Assembly (NCBI GenBank): GCA_024516035.1
Contig: CM044955.1
Span: forward strand, 58,060,746-58,124,745
Source of the DNA: Bactericera cockerelli
Taxonomy: Eukaryota > Arthropoda > Insecta > Hemiptera > Triozidae
Direction: 5' to 3'
DNA length: 64,000 nucleotides
Part shown: piece by piece, positions 44,192-56,180 of the stretch
Numbering within the stretch: position 1 is the stretch's first letter
Layout: each line of letters starts with the position of its first letter
Notes under the pieces: model-generated
What the model was told of the DNA's origin: nothing
The model's database searches: none
What the model saw: only the letters and a program-made list of their open reading frames with translations
Program-made: the position numbers and the translations under genes

Positions 44192-46532
44192 CTGTTTTTT
44201 TTTCATACGGATCCTTTGAGACCCGACTTCGTGTCTTTAACTTGGCACTGAAGATTAAGTGAGGTGTCTAAAGTGATCAAGATATAATGGAGATGAGCCC
44301 GGACCAAAAAAAAATTCTAAATTATAAGCGGGCGGGCCATTTGGGCGGCCTCGGGTTTTGGGAGCCCAAATCGGGAATTGAAGGATAATACTAATCTTAA
44401 GTGGTATCAAATGAAAGATCTTGATGAGCAGATACCAAATTTATTGATTTTATTCCTTCATCCGGTCCACTGGGTGGCACCTGGTGGCCTTTTCATTTTC
44501 TTTGGCGGGTAGGTACCTTCGAATCCTTAGCTTAGTGGTCAGATCTTGGCCAGTATGTATTTTTCGACCTCGCTCTCTCACTGCAAAATTTTAATGTTTA
44601 AGTTTCCAAGTATTAATTTAGTTAATTTTCCGTCAGTTTCTTTAGAAGATAACTTTGTCTATTGGTAGCATGCTCGACCCGCCACCCAGTCAGCATGGGT
44701 TCGAATCCTGGCGGGAACGAAATTTTTTAGCTCTATATTTTCAATTTGGGCTTAACGTTGTTTTGTTTTTCCGATCTTTCTATTTGATCTTCATGACGAC
44801 CCCATTACCCTCGCGAGGAAAATTTTAGTAGTTGCAGAATTGGGCAATGACCTGTGGCGGCATTACGAGATTGATTTTGGACAATCATGGTTGGATGGAG
44901 ATAAATATGATGAATTAGCTACTCACTAAAAATTGTGACAAAGTAGTGACTTTGGCCAAGTGGGTAGCATACTAGGCTTGCACGCATGATGACTTGGGTT
45001 CGATCCCCTTCAGGAAAGTTTTTTTTCTCTGTCCATTATGTCCGGGGTACACTCATACCTCGTGAGGTATTGATAAGGGACGTCACCACCGAGTTCTCTC
45101 CCGCTCATGGTTTTATCAACACCAAATTGTATCCCGTCGCGTCGGTTGCATTTTTACCCGATTTTATACCTACGTAGTTTAGACCTGGCATAAAAATTAT
45201 AATCGAAACACCTAGGAATCATTGATATAGACGTGAGGCATGGACTTCTAATTATTTTTACTAACCCTATGATAAACACAAGGCATGGCCTATACATTTA
45301 CCTAACCCTACTATAAACCCGAGGCATTGCCTTCTATGTATTATCCCTAACCCTACTATATTCCCGAGGCATGGCCTTCTATGTATTTTACCTAACTCTA
45401 CTATACACTGAAGGCATTGCCTTTCATTAGTAGAGATTTAAAAGATTTCCTTATAAAAGGCCGATTCTTATATAAAAATGATAATTTTATAATTTTCATT
45501 TTCTTAAATGCCTAATGTAAAAAAGCATGGTCTTATTTCCGGGAGAGATACTCGTGGTGACCCCTGCAACAAGGTGGAGAGAATTCGGGTAAGAAAAGGT
45601 CAACGGGAGAGAACTCAGTAACTCACCTTGATAAGGTGATTAACTGATTACAAATGAATTTCTTTGGCATTTGTAAATCCAGGTGTTTTAGTGTCCCTCA
45701 TAGGAGGCTCCGAGGTCAATTTAGCATTGAAAGATAAACCTAATCATGTTGAGTATAGAATCAAAAGGTCTTGCATTGAAATTTATATATTATTTACTCA
45801 CTTTGGGGACTCCGGGGGCCAAATCTGTGATCCAAATACATATTGACCTTAGAAAAATTAAATACCTACTGCTAAAACTATATCTTAAAAAAAGACAACT
45901 TGGTACATTCACATTTTCCCAGCTTATCTACTTTTGTTATTCATAATGTTTCAGTAGTGTATGAATCTATATTTTTGTACAAAAAGAACTGATATCCCCC
46001 CAAAAACACCACTTCGTGGTTAAAAAAAGAAGAACGCGACACTCAAAAGAATGATTATAATTAGCTAAAAATAAATGATATCAAATTGAGAACACCTTAC
46101 CACCTCTCTTTCTGTATCTCTGCACTCCTCTCTGAATTTATTCCTCTTATGTTTATCTTTCTTTATCCTTTCTAGGGTCATCCCAAACTTGATTTCTCTT
46201 TAAATTTACTTGTTGCACGGCAATAAAAAAGGCGGTCGCGGTGTAATTTTCTCGATTCAAATCAAATAAGTTCAGAAAAATCATACTCCGACCGCCATTT
46301 TTATTGCCGTGCAACAAGTAAATTTAAAGAGAAATCAAGTTTGGGATGACCCCTAGAAAGGATAAAGAAAGATAAACATAAGAGGAATAAATTCAGAGAG
46401 GAGTGCAGAGATACAGAAAGAGAGGTGGTAAGGTGTTCTCAATTTGATATCATTTATTTTTAGCTAATTATAATCATTCTTTTGAGTGTCGCGTTCTTCT
46501 TTTTTTAACCACGAAGTGGTGTTTTTGGGGGG
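43884..46532 (+). mobile_element. 2.65 kb unclassified repeat, copy B (inverted relative to A)
   Basis: Begins CATCAAACACCTCGGCCGAG, proceeds through a ~33-nt T run (44161-44193), tRNA-like segments near 44690 and 44960, the ~46-bp tandem array (45235-45425), and ends in a 537-bp palindrome. Outside both ends the flanks differ from copy A, which fits two insertions better than one segmental duplication. No protein frame. Confidence 0.85.
45996..46532. repeat. Terminal palindrome of copy B
   Basis: ACACCACTTCGTGGTTAAAA and TTTTAACCACGAAGTGGTGT at the outside, TTGCACGGCAATAAAAA.GGC inside, spacer ~50 bp with the same sequence as in copy A read inverted. Confidence 0.95.
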
Positions 46533-46582
46533 ATATATAAGAAATTAAAAACCAAACCAAAAAATGTCCTATGACTAACAAA

Positions 46583-46825
46583 TCTTAATATATATAAATG
46601 TCAAAGTCACTGACTGGCTGACCACTCACTGACTGATCATCGCTCTACAGCCCAAACCGTAAGTCCTAGGAAGCTGAAATTTGGTAGGTAGCTTTGTCTT
46701 ATAGTCTAGATGTGCAATAAGACGGGATTTTTCGAAACTCCCACTACAACACCTGCAATTGGCGAAAAAGGATTTTTGCTTTCACGGCCATGCCTCGGCC
46801 CGCAAAGCGGGCGACAGCCCGCTAG
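46583..46825 (+). mobile_element. Short non-autonomous Helitron
   Basis: 5' end TCTTAATATATATAAATG preceded by A; 3' end has a 7-bp stem hairpin AGCGGGC-GACA-GCCCGCT running into CTAG, followed by T. That fits the Helitron rule of insertion between A and T, 5' TC and 3' CTRR with a nearby hairpin. 243 bp, no Rep/helicase. It lies 50 bp past copy B. Confidence 0.75.
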
Positions 46826-47029
46826 TTTACTATAAGATCACGGCGCTCGTCAGCTTTATGAATTAAACGAAGATAGAGTTAAAGCAATGAGGAAAAAGAG
46901 ATTAGTAATCTATGGTCATCTCAAGAGAAATGGTTCACCAAACAGTGTCACACCAGATCCTCTCAGTCATATCTCAGAAGTCAACTTATTATAATTGGAT
47001 CAACCAGGTGTGAGTAGACATGAAACAAG

Positions 47030-47180
47030 TACAACTTGGAGAAGATAGAGTACAACTTAGAGAAGATATAGTACAATTTGGTGAAGATATACAACTTAGA
47101 GAAGATAAGAGTACAACTTAAACAAGATATATTACAAATTAAAGAAGATAAGAGTACAACTTAAAGACGATAATATATTG
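47030..47180. repeat. ~24-bp tandem repeat (GAGTACAACTTAGAGAAGAT)
   Basis: About six irregular units of AGAGTACAACTTAGAGAAGATA. No frame continues through it as a recognisable protein. Confidence 0.85.
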
Positions 47181-47894
47181 GTAGTTTAAGGACACTTGAT
47201 CCAATTAACAAAGGATCTAAAGTCACACGAAGATGCACATGCAACAAATAATTGAAAAAGAAGAGAAAAGCCAGAATGGATTTTATAAAAAAAACAACGT
47301 TGTGCTCTGATGAACTTAATGTCCTAGATGATGGTAAAACAAATTAATAGAAACAAGACAAAGTGATGTGCGATGCCACTTAAGAAGTTTATAGGTCTGT
47401 TTTTTTATTGCCTGTGACATATTTCACGGGAACATAACTTCATATTGGACATTAACTTTTTATCAAACTCATTTAATTAATTTTTGCACCTTACGTTATT
47501 CGAAACTTAGACGATGTTAAATTTATTCAATTTTTTTCGCGTCAGTCAAACACTCAAACTGGTTCTACGCCAGTTCAAGTCAGCGTTGTCATTTACCTAT
47601 CATGTCAAGAACCGGAGTATAGTCTCTGGACAGTTAGGACCGGACTAATAGAGCCCACAATGATATTTGTTTAGGAGTCTCATAAGTCCCTGAAACTGGA
47701 ATGTACCTATACCTATTTTTTTGGAATTTTATATTCTCTCAAACTAAATTTTATATTTTTATGAATATTCTCGCAACAAAATTTGGATGGTCAGTTTTAC
47801 ACCAACAATAAATTTCGAGGGTTTTCAAACAAACAGTCTTTATCAAAAACTTGAATGCAGAGTTGATTATTGATTTTGACCAAAGGACTTCTGG

Positions 47895-48043
47895 TTATCA
47901 CATTTGTGCTGATCACAATATTCAAAATTGTGAATTCACAACTGCTCAATGCCGCCTTACTAAATTTTTGTTTAACTTGGGACTTGAACCATCGACCTCA
48001 AGATAACAAATCCACCACCTTATCGATCAAGCTACTGAGGTCG
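47895..48043 (-). mobile_element. SINE-A copy (diverged)
   Basis: Inverted head ACCTCAGTAGCTTGATCGAT, TTGTTATCTTGAGG, GGTTCAAGTCCC and a decayed tail. Confidence 0.8.
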
Positions 48044-48791
48044 GTATGTTGAATAAAGGTCTTCTGACACTTTTTTAAAAAAATCATGAGCTGTTTTTAT
48101 TGTTATTTCATTTTGATGAAATTTTTATTCAAAATCAGACAGTGACATTTTTGTGGACATTCCTTTAGAAATAGATAATAGATTAACTTGTAGCTCAAAA
48201 ACAAGTCATCAGAAAACAATTTAAGATATTTATTGTCATTTAAAATATTAAAAATGGGTTAAAAATTATCAGAAGTAAGTGTTAAATAGGAAAGGATTTT
48301 CCGATTTCCCAATAGATATCTGAAGGAGGTTTCAGTTATGAAATATCTAATTTTAATACAAATAAATATTTATCTATCTGCCAGGTATGGAATACCTATC
48401 TATACAAGTGTACAAAGAATATTTATCTATCTAGATAAAACAAGGTTTTCGCGTTTTGTAACTTGGGAAGTTCCTATGATGACACACTCTTAAGTAACCC
48501 TGATCTTGAATTATTATATTAATTTATATTGACTATGAAAGATATAACTTGTATAAATGTATATTTCCCGAGTAACTTTATTGCGCAAAAGTGAAGAAAT
48601 CTTAATATACTAATACCTATTATGCACTATGCAAATGCTTATAGAATTTTTAGATGATGACAAACAACACACTTGTTATCTTGTTAATGTAGAATATTAT
48701 GGAACGGTCATGTTCAATATTAGGTAAGATATTATAATATAACTGTACGTCGTATGTATTTTTTTATAATAGAAAAATATAATATGATAAT

Positions 48792-49019
48792 TTAATATCC
48801 ATAATTCATTGGGAGACCACTATAGTATGTGCAATTGTGCATTTTACGTTTTAAACCACTAATGTACCTATGTATATGATTTTGTGGTGTAGAACAAGCC
48901 TTCTTCACAATTTCTATGGGTAGCGCAGCATTACTAAGAGCCTCCTTCACTTTTTCGAATTCTATTAGATTAATTTTTTTATACTCCGGTAATAACACCT
49001 CTGCTTGTTTCTCATACAA
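48792..49019 (-). other. Unassigned 75-codon ORF of protein-like composition
   Basis: The frame reads with balanced, charged, helix-prone composition (LPEYKKINLIEFEKVKEAL). No family was recognised and no convincing splice acceptor or polyadenylation signal is visible. A diverged piece of its 3' part recurs at 49246-49310 without the ORF. It could be a fragment of a retrocopied gene or chance. Confidence 0.2.
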
Positions 49020-49021
49020 GT

Positions 49022-49165
49022 AACTACCTACTCATTTTTCCTCATGAGGTAAGAGTGGACCCATGACATCCAAGTACAGAGCAGAAAATTTCGGCACCGT
49101 TGGGGATCGAACCCAGGTCACTGTGAGTGCAAGCCTAGTGCGCTAACCAACTCTGCCACGGTGAT
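49022..49165 (-). mobile_element. SINE-E copy
   Basis: Inverted: CACCGTGGCAGAGTTGGTTA, GGCTTGCACTCACAGTGACC, box B GGGTTCGATCCCC, AAATTTTCTGCTCTG and the CTTACCTCATGAGGAAAAAT end. Confidence 0.8.
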
Positions 49166-50576
49166 TTTACCAAAATATAGTATCATAACTTAGGGGTTTT
49201 ACGTCCCTTTCAACAGCTAGGTTATCTCGAAATAAATCATAACTTCATATCCATAATTCATTGGGAACTATAATATGTGCATTTTGCGTCTTGAAACGCT
49301 ACTATTGCAGTATATTTCGCGGATAAGCTACTTAAATTATACTCTCCAGCCAAGTAGAACATAAAGCATAAAGTTATGCAGAACCAAGTAGGCTCGAAGA
49401 ATGTAGATTTTATTTGAACTTTTCTTTATTCCCACAAGAATCTCTCATCTAGAACTCCCTCTTGACTTCACCAAATATCCTCGTCTTCAAGGTCATTCTT
49501 AACCAGGTGGTAAATAAGCACAACCACTTATTCTTGTTCCAGAGGTAGGGAGACGTATTTATTTGAATTCAAGTAGAGCGGAACCACCTCGACAAGAAAA
49601 AAAATAGAACATTATGAACTATTTCAATTACTGAAAATCTAATTTCATTTTTTTTGTACTAAAGCAGGCCTAACCTTATGATTTTTAAGAGTATGGAAAG
49701 TAATGTGTCACTTCTCGCCCATAAGAGGGGAGGTATACTACGGGATGGGCATACATACATATGCCCATTAGTTAGGACATACGCAAATTAATGAGGAAAA
49801 ATTCGTGCACTGTTTAGTATTTACCTATTTTTTTTCTTTTTTATTGTTTACATTGTTTCCTATTTATTTATTTGTAATGTACATTTATGTATGTCTTATT
49901 ATATCATAAAGAATTTAATAATAATAATAGGTCACATCTAGTTTAGTCACTCAATTCTCAAACAATTCTCTTCACCGTCTTCAGTTCTATGTATACTCGT
50001 AGGATAAGTTTCCTTCAAGTAGTCCGTTAAACCGAAAAGAACATTTGGAGTTCTGGAGAGTCACCACCTGTGATTATTTATAGTTCCTGTAACTTGAAAG
50101 CAGGAGGCATAATATGTATGTAGCATTCAAATTCCAGTTCGTCTGATCAAACAACAATGAGGAAGGGTGATTTACCATTAGTAATTCAGTATTGTCGGGT
50201 GGGTTATCTTGCACGCGTCTTCAGATCATCCTCTATTATTTGATTATTATTTTTTTTCCAAGTCTACAGAGTAAGGGCACCGTATACATTAAAAAATAAA
50301 AATCTTAAAACTAAGCATCACTATTCCATTGAAAGACACATGTCTATTATTTCCTGCATAGTGCAATAATTGAAGATATCGATCCCTGTACTGCCGATAA
50401 TGTTGCCAAGATCCTGAATTCTTCTGAGCGGGCTGTTCTGAGTTGTGTTATTTCTACTTCTGATGTTACGGAAATTTTGATGACATTATGTTGTTAATGA
50501 ACTTGATAATGTACAGGGTGTTTTGCATAATGTTGTGAATGCTCTTGATAGTATACAGTGTGCCACAAAGTTCATA

Positions 50577-50612
50577 TCAAAAACCTCGGCCGAGGTGTTT
50601 GATATTTACAAT
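50577..50612. repeat. Solo palindrome matching the end of the 2.65 kb element
   Basis: ATATCAAA.AACCTCGGCCGAGGTG.TTTGATAT: the same CCTCGGCCGAGG core and TTTGAT flank as the non-palindromic end of copies A and B, here with symmetrical flanks and no element attached. Confidence 0.8.
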
Positions 50613-50641
50613 TAAAAAATGGTATTTTCCCCACAAAAATG

Positions 50642-50843
50642 GTCTGGCTGGGGGACTATAAACAGGGCGTAGACCAGCAGTCTGGCGGGGGGACTATAAA
50701 CAGGGAGTAGACCAGCATTGGCTTGGTTCTGGGGGCCCTTGTCAATTATTAGCCTCCATGTAAAGACAGTGGTAGAAGTGCTGAGTCATTCCTCCACTGT
50801 CTGGCTACTATCGTTCACGATGACGCCACCCTATGATGATATT
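50642..50843 (+). repeat. 41-bp-unit element, copy with two units
   Basis: GTCTGGCTGGGGGACTATAA + ACAGGG.GTAGACCAGCA twice, then ATTGGCTTGGTTCTGGGGGC and TTCACGATGACGCCACCCTA with an ATG-rich end. Confidence 0.85.
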
Positions 50844-51189
50844 CCCCACAAAATTCCTAGTAAAATCCAACTTTTGCCACTTCGAAAACTACATTCACTC
50901 AATTTATACTCGTAAAAACTTGGGATAGAACCCTTATAAACCCTGAAAGTTTCAACGATTGCCTGATTTTTTTTCAGTAAACAGGGTTATTATATATATT
51001 TCACTAGAATGGCAGAATCACTGTAATATATTATTAATATATTATCTTCTATAGGTGTTAAGAAAATAAACAAATAATAATAAGTTCTGGGCGTGCAACT
51101 TAAAGTGAGAGAGGGGGAGAGAGAGACGAGATGAAACCAAAATAATTATAAATACTCACAGTGTCGTAGATGAAACAAAGGTTTTTATG

Positions 51190-51405
51190 AAATAATAATA
51201 ATAATAATATCGCCTTATTTATACTGCCCGATTAGGACTGTTATGTCCCATTATTCCAGCAGTAAGCCCAAGACGTATTATTATGTGGTAAAAATCCCAA
51301 ATGGGAGGATAACTTGTCATGTCCCGGCTGGGTTTCGAACCCGCGACCTCTGGAATCTCTGGATTCACAGAGTGCCGCCTTTACCACTGAGCTACCGGGA
51401 CAGAC
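51190..51405 (-). mobile_element. SINE-C copy
   Basis: (AAT)n at the left, then inverted CCTAATCGGGCAGTATAAAT tail, GCGGGTTCGAAACCCAG box B and TGTCCCGGTAGCTCAGTGG head. Confidence 0.87.
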
Positions 51406-51544
51406 TTGGAAATGAAAGGAAAAATAACGTAATTAAAACACGAAATTTTGTTTGTTTATCCATATTTTTTCAGAAATCAGATAATTTTCTGTCAGCACCT
51501 TTGGTTTGTTGCATATATATTATGTGGTCACAAACTCAAATTAA

Positions 51545-51642
51545 TGAGGAAAAATTCATGCACTGGATGGGATTTGAACCATCAGATCCCTACGCTACCT
51601 GGATTACCAGACTAGAGCTTCAACCACTTCACTGCCAGTGCA
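51545..51642 (-). mobile_element. tRNA-like SINE head (GCACTGGCAGTGAAGTGG)
   Basis: Inverted strand shows GCACTGG..CCAGTGC acceptor-like pairing, GGTTCAAATCCC-like box B and a long variable-arm-like region. Relatives at 24455 (deleted) and 60010. Tail ATGAATTTTTCCTC suggests a SINE, not a functional tRNA. Confidence 0.6.
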
Positions 51643-52329
51643 CTTTAACATTAACACTGATATGAGAACTTTTCTATAAAATTATATATTCAAATACGTA
51701 TTATTTATTATTACGATTATAGAATTTTTAAGGCTGATGGCATCTATAAGGAGTATTTTTTTTTTAAACAAAATACCTACTCTTTATTTATTTTATTTTA
51801 AATAATATAAAAAAATATAGTGAGTTTATGAAGGACTAACCCTATTTGTTGTGGGTTGTGTTGTACCTCATTTAAAATAGTTAGATGCTCATGGTGTTTT
51901 ACTGAACACGCTGACACGCCACTGGCCCTGGACAGGTACAAAGCTAGATGTTGGTCTCTAATTTTAAATTTTAAAATATATCACAAAAACCTTTTAAAAG
52001 TATTGTAACTTGAAGTATCTTGCGCATGGCATCAGGAATCTTCAGAACTTGTTTTCATTAATTCATTATTAATTTACAAGTCCGAGGCTACCGGTTTGTA
52101 CCTCCAGTACCAATATTTCTATTCCTCAAGAAATGGATTTGCTTTTTCCAATCCTTTGAATTTAATTATTCTATATAGGATGGTAATGATCTGTTGATGT
52201 TGATTAATCTTGGATATTATTATCTGACCTGGATGTAGAGTTTCACAGGAAACCATACGTACAATTAACACTGCTACCTAATGAGATGTAGTGTGACCAG
52301 TTGATTCCATTTGGTTTTAACCGTCCTGA

Positions 52330-52535
52330 TTTGAGCTATTCAAGACGAGGGTTTTACCCTTCATTCGCAAAAATCGTACAAGCTACCCACATTAAGTTCA
52401 CCCAGGGTTGGGCCGGAAACGCCAGCCTAGGAGGGAACAGATTTTTTTTATAGAAATTTCTGTTCAACCCGGGATCGAACTCAGGACCTCTGGACCACGG
52501 GCAGTAGACACAACCGAAACAGCACAGAGGCTGGC
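52330..52535 (-). mobile_element. SINE-B copy
   Basis: GAGGGTTTTACCCTTCATTC, GTTCACCCAGGGTTGGGCC, AACCCGGGATCGAACTCAGG and CCACGGGCAGTAGACACAAC in inverted order head-to-tail. Confidence 0.85.
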
Positions 52536-52591
52536 TGAACCAGTTAGGGGATGGATCTCTTATACAGGGATGGAAATAGAGAGACAGTCGA

Positions 52592-52706
52592 TACTTGTAA
52601 CCTGGAGGTCGGTGGTTCAAGTCCCGCTTACAGCGTAAATTTAGTAAAGCGAGTTTGAGTTGTTGTGACATCACGAAAGTGATTAACACAAATTAATATG
52701 ATAACT
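52592..52706 (+). mobile_element. SINE-A, 5'-truncated copy
   Basis: Starts in the anticodon arm (ACTTGTAACCTGGAGGTCGG), then GGTTCAAGTCCCG and the full tail to TATGATAAC. Confidence 0.85.
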
Positions 52707-53516
52707 TTTTATTTTAATTAATGAATTAAATAACTCCAAACAATACCATCCTGTATGAAGAGATTTGACTCCTAGCTATATTGATCGGGTAATGTACTCT
52801 ACCCACATCCTATTGATTTTAATAATACATCGCTGGCTTACTGGCTACCTCATTCTTTATAACGTCTCAGAAACAACTTTTGTCGATTCATTTTCTTTAT
52901 GCATACAGGGTGTTACAGAATGCAAATTGAGCCTTACCTAGTATTCATAATTAGACTCCCTTGCCGAGTTTTAAAATAAAATAAAAAAGCCATTCTCAGG
53001 AAAAAATAATAATATTAAATCTAATGAGGGCAAAGCATAAATAGCTATTAAGCCCAAAACAAATTAAAATTTGCTGAAGGAGGGATACTAATATCTCCTA
53101 TATTTTGATTGGTTTTCAGACTTATTTATATATGGCCATAACACATTGTTTCTCATCAATTGGACCAATAAACAAAAATATGAGAGCTGTTGAGAATATA
53201 AATAAAAATCAAAATCCTCGTTAGAGGAGATGTCTCAATCACCAAAAGCAAGGTTATAGACTAACACGGTGCAAAGAATCTAGCATTATCTAGTAGAAGG
53301 TGATTTCAGAATAATAATACTTATGTAATAAAAATATTATGAAGAAGATTTGTGCAGAAGATAGAGCAAAACTTTTGTAACGAATTTAAATTTTTCCTTT
53401 GAAAATGAAAAAGAACCCAGTCCAAAACTAGGATCAATATAATAAATTGTGAAAAATACTTTATTACTATTAGACGCCCAGATCATAATATGTCTAGGCA
53501 CCTTACATGTCCATAT

Positions 53517-53640
53517 TTGGTTTTAACATCCTGATTTGGGTCAGGACGAGGGTTTTACTCTTCATTCGCTGGGAATCGTACCAGCTACACACATTAACCT
53601 CACCCATCTTGGGTAGGGCTGGAAATGCCAGTGTGTACAT
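53517..53640 (-). mobile_element. SINE-B tail fragment
   Basis: GACGAGGGTTTTACTCTTCA, GGGAATCGTACCAGCTACAC and GGGTAGGGCTGGAAATGCCA, no tRNA-like head. Confidence 0.65.
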
Positions 53641-54030
53641 ATTTTTTTGTTATGTTGGCAATCGGGGGACAGACTCATGAAACATAGCTCGGTTTAACTA
53701 CAGCAAATTTAAGAGATACAAGTTTTTTTTTGTGTCATATTTGTGTTAATTACTATGGTAAGAGATCCATGTTGCATACTGTATGGGGTACTGACATCTT
53801 GTTAGGCAGTATTGCGCCTTCTTGTATCCTCCATCCTTGTCTTCGGAATGGTTCTGTTTTTGTCTTGATTAGAAAATTAAGAGCAATCGTAAATTATTAT
53901 TTATTTTTTTAAAAACTTCATTTTGATATGATGTTATACCAGCAGTAGCACTGGCCCCTGGCGTTAACCCTCAAGAGCATCTGAGGTTCAAGATGGTTGG
54001 TTTTTTTATTTCCTGACGAAACAGAATAAG

Positions 54031-54168
54031 TTATATTTGTGTTAATCACTTTGGTGATTCCACAAATTTTCAAACTTGCTTCACTAAATCTATGCTGAAA
54101 TTGGGAATTGAACCACCGACATCCAACTTACAAATCCACCGCCTTATCGATCAAGCTACTGAGGTCGG
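54031..54168 (-). mobile_element. SINE-A copy
   Basis: TATTTGTGTTAATCACTTTG, ATTGGGAATTGAACCACCGA and ATCGATCAAGCTACTGAGGT in inverted family order. Confidence 0.85.
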
Positions 54169-54221
54169 TTACTAACTTACTAAACAGAATAACTATAAAA
54201 ACTAACTTTTTCGTAGATAAC

Positions 54222-54345
54222 TTAATAGACAAATTCTATATCTCAAGTCATTACTAAGCGTCGCGGTTTTCCCTATCTTACACAGTACGCAATCCGTGAC
54301 TTAGCGCCATAGAGGTATTACAAAAACGTCTATTAATGCCGCCCT
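54222..54345. mobile_element. AGGGCGAAATTAATAG MITE copy
   Basis: AACTTAATAGACAAATTCTA left, ACACAGTACGCAATCCGTGA core, GTCTATTAATGCCGCCCTTA right. Confidence 0.8.
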
Positions 54346-54636
54346 TAGATTATAACATTAGGCTAAAAGCTTCATTATCTTATTCCGCAAAAAGGTAACC
54401 CTGCTGTAAAGGGTTAAACATTTATACTTGTAGTGATTATTCTCAAAACAATATTATGATCATCCAGTAAGTTCAAACCCGAAGAAAGACCCAAGGGGAA
54501 TTGATCCTTTATTAAAGCTACAGATTGGAAAAATTTAATTTCTTAGAGCTTCTACACTACACACTTCACCAGGAACTAAATTTATTGTTCTATCTCTGTA
54601 ATAAAAAGAGAAATATAGAAGGACTTTGTAAGTTTG

Positions 54637-55035
54637 TATAATATTTGTAAGTGTGTCTGAATCGTTTGGACAAAATGCTAAGAGATAGCAGGAACATATT
54701 ATTATGAGAAATGATCCTTGGTAAATTTGCCAGATTCGCTGCAATAATATTTGTCTGTATGTCTGAATTGTTTGTTCGAAATGCTAAGAGATAGCAGGAA
54801 TATATGAGAAATGATCCCCGATTAGACGCAATAATATTATTTGTATGTATGTCTGAATTGTTTGGAAGAAATGCTAAGAGATAGCAGGAATATATGAGAA
54901 ATGATCCTCGGTAAATTTGTCCGATTCACCGCAATAATATTTGTATGTGTGTCTGAATTGCTTGGACAAAATGCTAAGAGATAGCAGGAACATATGAGAA
55001 ATGATCCTCAGTAAAGTAGCCTTCGATTCGCCGCA
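54637..55035. repeat. ~100-bp tandem repeat, about four units
   Basis: AATGCTAAGAGATAGCAGGA followed by ATATGAGAAATGATCC occurs at about 54675, 54780, 54870 and 54968, with TTTGT.TGT.TGTCTGAATTG between. Units differ by short deletions. Confidence 0.88.
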
Positions 55036-55060
55036 CACTTCAGGAAAACTTTCAGAACTC

Positions 55061-55278
55061 TAAGGGCGGAATTAATATCTAGACTTATTTAATTAATTAA
55101 TTAATATTTTGTTATAACGTTCATATTAAAAATCCAAGTAACGGATTGTTATATTTAATATTTTATATAAAACTAGGATTCTTTAAATTTAGTAAGTCTA
55201 GATTTTGCGCATTGTCTTAGACGGGTAAAACCAGTGCTAAGTCATGACTTGAGATCTCGATTTTGTCTTTTAATATCG
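55061..55278. mobile_element. AGGGCGAAATTAATAG MITE with internal insertion
   Basis: Left end AAGGGCGGAATTAATATCTA, right half AGTCTAGATTTTGCGCATTG to TTTTAATATCGTTCT. Between them an AT-rich piece (55103-55190) related to the hairpin at 6583. Confidence 0.7.
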
Positions 55279-56084
55279 TTCTCGAGTAATGGCTATTTCC
55301 TTAAGTAAATATATTACTGATGCGCCACCAGCCCACCATGTGTATAAAAAGTCCTTAGTCTTACGAGTGGCGGAATAAACACAGAAATATTTTCAACGTA
55401 AAACCACCACTGAAACGAACAACAGACATTCATGGAAATTAGGTATTCCAAGTGCCATATGGACACAACAAGTGTACAAAGGTAATTACGTAAGGGATTA
55501 ACGTGTTAATTATATGCATTAGAGGGTTGCAGGGGGGCTCGAACACAGGACCATGCGGCACGACAGTTGTCGAGATCTTAATCTTGGCTCTGGTGGCAAT
55601 AAAGAACGGACAGTCCCGACAGTCGGACCTGCGACTTATCCGAGCTGTACACGATGAGGCGGAAACAGGAAATGCTCTTATTGAGAACACGCGACCTCTT
55701 GAAGACATATGGCCAATTCTAGCTGACAGTTTAGTAGCAATGATCAAAACTATTGAGGGTGATAAAAAGTTTTTCAAGTTTTTATTTAGAGTTATCATAA
55801 TTGTTTGTGTTAGAGGTTAAAATAGCTTTACTATATTATTAGATACCCTACCAACACTTTCATCTATCGATAAAATATTAATACAATGCCCGGTATACGG
55901 GTACATTAATTAACGGTACAATACCTTTATACAAATTATATACATATTTTACTTGTAAAAATAAATACCCAATATCTGCCATTAAAAAAAAAATGTTTAG
56001 TTTGAGACTCGAACCTCCAGATTAGAGGTCTGCCGTATAAATTATGCTAATACTAAGTTCGGTTATTGCACTTTACATTTCCCC

Positions 56085-56180
56085 CTGATATTCAAAGTAA
56101 AGAGTAGAAAATTTTCCACCCAACCAGGTTTCGAACCCAGGTCACCGTGCGTGCAAGCCACGTGAGCTACCGACATGAAC
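56085..56180 (-). mobile_element. SINE-E head fragment
   Basis: TTTCGAACCCAGGTCACCGT and GCGTGCAAGCCACGTGAGCT are the inverted box B and anticodon-arm parts; GTAGAAAATTTTCCACC follows. Confidence 0.7.

Noticed and set aside
55503..55820. 105-codon ORF overlapping a 119-codon antisense ORF
   Set aside because: Neither matches a known protein; the pair of overlapping open frames likely reflects a locally GC-richer, stop-poor segment or an old repeat fragment.
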